Part shown: positions 8,282 through 11,492 of the stretch, piece by piece
Layout: the number at the start of each line of letters is the position of its first letter
Position numbering within the stretch: position 1 is the first letter of the stretch
Assembly (NCBI GenBank): GCA_946630405.1
Contig: CAMOYW010000012.1
Coordinates: 1-11,492, forward strand
From: an uncultured Clostridia bacterium
Lineage (GTDB): Bacteria; Bacillota; Clostridia; Lachnospirales; CAG-274
Direction: 5' to 3'
DNA: 11,492 nt
Translations under genes and position numbers: made by a program
The notes under the pieces: model-generated
What the model was told of the DNA's origin: nothing
Database searches by the model: none
Seen by the model: only the letters and a program-made list of their open reading frames with translations

Positions 8282-11200
8282 AGTTGATCCATGAACTCAT
8301 TGCGGAGTATGCCACCGTGTTTCCCGATAAATCGGCGGTAACGGATCCTTTCGGGGAGATAACTTACGGCGAATTGGAAGAAAAAAGCGCCGCCGTGTCC
8401 GCAGAACTTGTGTCGCTCGGAGTTAAACGGGGCGATATGGTGGCGGTATACGTTCCCTATGCAAAGGAAATAATGGTAGGTGCCGTTTCCGTATTCAGAA
8501 CGGGCTGTGTTTTCGTGCCTTTTGACGAGGCTTATCCCGTTAATCGGCTGGAATATATGCTTGAAAACTGCGAAGCGGCGGCACTCATGACCACTCATGC
8601 TTTATGGGAAAGCAAAAAACTGAATTTCCCCGATGAGAAGGTGATTTTTCTTGATGATTCGCATACGGCAGGCAAGATCCCCGTTCAATGCAATGATTTG
8701 AACGAGGATTCACCCGCCGTGCTGCTTTACACATCGGGCACTACGGGTAATCCAAAGGGGGTGCAACATTCACACAGAATGTTGCTCCATTTGGCGGATT
8801 GCTTCAAAGCACAGGACGGCATGGCAATGAACAGCGAAACCCGTTCGGGAGTTATAGCAAGTTTTACTTTTGTTGCGGCGCAAACGTTTATGATGGGACC
8901 GATAGTTAACGGCGGCACTGCTTGTATTGCTCCGAATGAGGCACGCAAGGATATGGGTGGGCTTTACAGGTTCATAAAAGAGTCCCGTATCACTCATATT
9001 TTCATACCGTCTGGGCTTGCCGCAATTATGGCGGAGGATTATGATCTGAGCGGTGTTTTAGTATTTGCCGCAGGAGAAAAGCTGAGAAATTTCCGTGCCT
9101 TTTCTCCCGAAAATGTTGTTATCAATCTTTACGGCAGTACGGAAGCGACGGGAATATTTACAAAAAGGATCCACGGTGACGAGGAGAGGATCCTTGTCGG
9201 TAAATCATATAAAAATACAAAAGCGATGATCGTGGATGAAAACTTAAAGCCCGTCGCACAGGGCGAAGTCGGCGAGCTGCTTATATCCAACGACTATATG
9301 TCGAAGGGATATTATAAGTTGCCGGAGCTGAGTGCGGAAAAATGGGTCGAGGCAGACGGTCTTATATGGTTCCGCACGGGTGACAGAGCCTTGTGTAATG
9401 ACGACGGCGATTATGATATTCTCGGCAGAATGGATAATATGGTCAAGTTGCGTGGATTCCGTATAGAAACGGGTGAGGTCGAAACGCAAATATCCAATGC
9501 GCTGAATCGCCTTGGAATAAGCGACGTTGGACAGTTTGTGGTCGTGATAAAAACGCTTGGCGGCACGGAACATCTGACCTGCTACTATGAAGCCGAAGAA
9601 AAGCTCGATAAAAAAGCACTTCAAAAAGAAATTGCGGGCTACCTTGCGGAATATATGATCCCCGATGTGTGGGTGCGTATGGATGAACTGCCGAGAAATG
9701 TAAACGGCAAGGTCATGCGTAGCGGACTGCCGCAACCGAAGAGAGAGCAAAAAGCACTTGGGGTGCTCGACAGTGAAGTTTTGGTTCGTGTGCTGATGAC
9801 TGCGGCGGATGTACTGGGTACGGATTACTTTATCGGTCCCGACGACCGCTTTACCGATATAGGCGGTACTTCGCTTAATGCGATGCAGTTCTCGGCGGCA
9901 CTGCGTGAGCAGGGCATTAAGATCGGCGGAGCGCAGATTTTACAGTATAATGTATTGCGCAAAATTGCTGACATGGCAGAAGTTGCGTACGAGCAGCTTT
10001 GGTCGATAGAAGAATACAGGGAAATACGAAAAGATTTCGCTTCAAGAGGCGAACACATACAAAAGGTGTTTCCGATCTCTGCGAAGCAGGATGAAATGCT
10101 GTTTGAGCAGATTATTTATCCCGATTCACCCGGGTTTAAGGATGCTTTCTTTTTACAGGTGGACAGCATTGTTTCGGAACAAAGCCTCAGAAACGCTCTC
10201 GACATTGTTGCCGAAGAAAACGAGGAGCTTCGTTCTTCGATAGTGTTTCATAATGTATCGGTTATACAGCAGGTCGTTACGGATCGCAAAATACCTTTGA
10301 AAATAATTGAAGCGGACAAAATCGAAATAGAAAAGCTTGATGATTTGCGGGAGCAGACCTTGAATGTACAAACGGATCTGCAATATGACAGCATGATGAA
10401 GGTTATTTGCCTGCATGCCGAAAATATGAGCTTTTTGTACTTTTTGACCAATTATATCGCCATAAGCGATACACAGCTCAGAAGTTACATTGTAAAACTG
10501 ATGTCGGAACTTGAAAAGGACTATCCCGAAGACAGCTCCATAAGAGGGTGGCGTGAAGTTCTTGAGATCGAGCCCGATTGTGAAGAAAATACCGTACTTT
10601 CGGGTGCTAAAAAGTCTGTTAATATCAGTGCAAACATACCCGATGATATTTGCGTTTATTCCGAAAACAACGGGCAGAAGGTCGTTTTTGTGCATACGGG
10701 AAATACAGGCAGCTCGGCATATTACCGCTTGGCTGACAGGATCGGAGACAAGGTCTCGTTTGCGGTTATTGAGCCGTATAACCTTTATCATCCCGACACT
10801 GCATGTTACGGCATTAAAAATATAGCGGAGAATTATATACGCATTTTAAAGAAATATCAGCCTAACGGACCTTATATCCTCGGCGGATGGTGCTACGGAG
10901 GCGTTGTGGCGCACGAAATGGCTTGTAGGCTCTTGCAGGCGGGAGAGGAAGTTAGGCACCTGTTTATGCTGGATTCCCACGCACTCGGAAATGCAAAGCT
11001 CAAAAAATTGTCAAAGGGTATGTTATCCGAGATCAATGTAAAATACTTTGAGACCTGTCCCTTGTTTGCAGAACTTCGTGAAAGCGGTATGCTTGAAGCT
11101 ATGATCCAAAATGCCGTGCATGTATCGGAGGATCTGTATAACCATATTCCCTCTTTTTATAACGGCAGTGTGACATATTTTAAGCCCGACAGTATTCCCT

Positions 11201-11385
11201 CGGGAGCTACGGGAGATAATTTTAAATACTGGAACAGTATGATGAAGTTTGAAGCGGGTAATTACGAAAACTACTGCGAAAAGGGAAAAATGCAAATTAT
11301 TCACACACCGCACGAACACGATCTAATGATGGACGATGCCTCGCTTGACATAATTGTCCCCGCACTGTTAAAAAGTATAAATTGA
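8278..11385 (+). CDS. monomodular NRPS, A-T-(degenerate half C)-TE with Cys nucleophile
   Basis: A 1035-residue protein beginning directly with an adenylation domain (~1-485; YTSGTTG 151-157, YGSTEATG in A5, A10 NGK with Lys478). The residue matching the amino-group-binding Asp of PheA is Thr197, so the substrate is probably not an ordinary alpha-amino acid; hand-read pocket TFAFFALGIK. The T domain has GGTS with Ser532. Residues ~597-760 resemble the N-terminal lobe of a C domain (FPISAKQDEML start), but the HHxxxDG position reads NYIAISD (725-731), so it should be inactive, and no C-terminal lobe follows. The thioesterase (~785-1035) has GWCYGG with Cys872 as nucleophile instead of Ser, Asp899 in LDSH, and most likely His1014. 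Possible roles: loading a starter acid for C1 of the large NRPS, with the TE editing, transferring or releasing; or making a separate product. The 4-base overlap with the large NRPS argues for one shared pathway. Confidence 0.93.
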   Translation: MKLIHELIAEYATVFPDKSAVTDPFGEITYGELEEKSAAVSAELVSLGVKRGDMVAVYVPYAKEIMVGAVSVFRTGCVFVPFDEAYPVNRLEYMLENCEAAALMTTHALWESKKLNFPDEKVIFLDDSHTAGKIPVQCNDLNEDSPAVLLYTSGTTGNPKGVQHSHRMLLHLADCFKAQDGMAMNSETRSGVIASFTFVAAQTFMMGPIVNGGTACIAPNEARKDMGGLYRFIKESRITHIFIPSGLAAIMAEDYDLSGVLVFAAGEKLRNFRAFSPENVVINLYGSTEATGIFTKRIHGDEERILVGKSYKNTKAMIVDENLKPVAQGEVGELLISNDYMSKGYYKLPELSAEKWVEADGLIWFRTGDRALCNDDGDYDILGRMDNMVKLRGFRIETGEVETQISNALNRLGISDVGQFVVVIKTLGGTEHLTCYYEAEEKLDKKALQKEIAGYLAEYMIPDVWVRMDELPRNVNGKVMRSGLPQPKREQKALGVLDSEVLVRVLMTAADVLGTDYFIGPDDRFTDIGGTSLNAMQFSAALREQGIKIGGAQILQYNVLRKIADMAEVAYEQLWSIEEYREIRKDFASRGEHIQKVFPISAKQDEMLFEQIIYPDSPGFKDAFFLQVDSIVSEQSLRNALDIVAEENEELRSSIVFHNVSVIQQVVTDRKIPLKIIEADKIEIEKLDDLREQTLNVQTDLQYDSMMKVICLHAENMSFLYFLTNYIAISDTQLRSYIVKLMSELEKDYPEDSSIRGWREVLEIEPDCEENTVLSGAKKSVNISANIPDDICVYSENNGQKVVFVHTGNTGSSAYYRLADRIGDKVSFAVIEPYNLYHPDTACYGIKNIAENYIRILKKYQPNGPYILGGWCYGGVVAHEMACRLLQAGEEVRHLFMLDSHALGNAKLKKLSKGMLSEINVKYFETCPLFAELRESGMLEAMIQNAVHVSEDLYNHIPSFYNGSVTYFKPDSIPSGATGDNFKYWNSMMKFEAGNYENYCEKGKMQIIHTPHEHDLMMDDASLDIIVPALLKSIN

Positions 11386-11451
11386 TCTTTTATAATACTA
11401 ATTCATCGTAGAAATCTTTAGATTTAATGAAAATTAATATGTAATTTGTAG

Positions 11452-11482
11452 GGAACGACCTGTGTGTCGTTCCGCCGTTTTT
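11452..11482 (+). terminator. hairpin with T run downstream of the NRPS operon
   Basis: A perfect 8-base stem, GGAACGAC (11452-11459) and GTCGTTCC (11466-11473), with loop CTGTGT, followed by GCCG and TTTTT (11478-11482). It is 66 bases after the stop of the last NRPS gene, a sensible place to end the operon. The T run is set off from the stem by 4 bases, so termination may be weak. The stem sits in a GTAGGGAACGACC...GTCGTTCCGCCG context that resembles palindromic intergenic repeats I associate with gut Clostridia genomes, so it could be a dispersed repeat acting as a terminator. Confidence 0.55.
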
Positions 11483-11492
11483 GATAGATAAA

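Noticed and set aside
11345..11396. TTGACA (11345-11350) and TATAAT (11391-11396)
   Set aside because: Both are perfect consensus hexamers but lie 40 bases apart, far beyond a workable spacing, and the first is inside coding sequence.
11412..11425. Palindrome AAATCT-TT-AGATTT downstream of the last gene
   Set aside because: Short, AT-only apart from one G:C pair per arm, in AT-rich DNA; likely chance and too weak for a terminator.

Overview
The window reads as a secondary-metabolite locus from a gut-type Firmicute, most likely a Clostridia or Oscillospiraceae (Ruminococcus-like) bacterium. The basis is AT-leaning but GC-mixed coding, strong GGAGG-type ribosome binding sites, a SpoIIE/STAS regulatory pair, a short C-A-T-C-A-T-R peptide synthetase of the kind known from gut Clostridia, and a GTAGGGAACGAC-type palindrome after the last gene. 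The species assignment is inference.

Layout (all genes on the + strand): (i) positions 2-580 hold the 3' end of a gene whose product joins a PP2C/SpoIIE-type phosphatase to a GHKL ATPase of the RsbW/SpoIIAB (anti-sigma kinase) type; its 5' part lies outside the window. (ii) 595-891 encode a small STAS anti-sigma-factor antagonist with the expected phospho-acceptor serine. (iii) After an 88-base gap, 980-8281 encode a 2433-residue nonribosomal peptide synthetase (NRPS) with order C-A-T-C-A-T-R. (iv) Overlapping it by 4 bases (ATGA), 8278-11385 encode a second, 1035-residue NRPS with order A-T-(degenerate half C)-TE. (v) The last 107 bases are AT-rich and end in a hairpin followed by a T run.

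Working model: the large enzyme couples two amino acids and releases the chain by NAD(P)H-dependent reduction, giving a dipeptide aldehyde or a product derived from one (imine, pyrazinone or alcohol). Its first module begins with an intact C domain, so something upstream must supply an acyl group. The second enzyme is a plausible source: its A domain lacks the Asp that normally binds the alpha-amino group, so it may load a non-amino carboxylic acid. It also ends in a thioesterase whose nucleophile is Cys instead of Ser, preceded by an N-lobe-only, catalytically dead C-like domain. Two release domains (R and TE) in one two-gene assembly line is the most unusual point. The phosphatase/kinase fusion plus STAS protein make a partner-switching module that may control the synthetase genes or respond to the product. 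No transporter, phosphopantetheinyl transferase, integrase, transposase, CRISPR array, tRNA or rRNA is visible.
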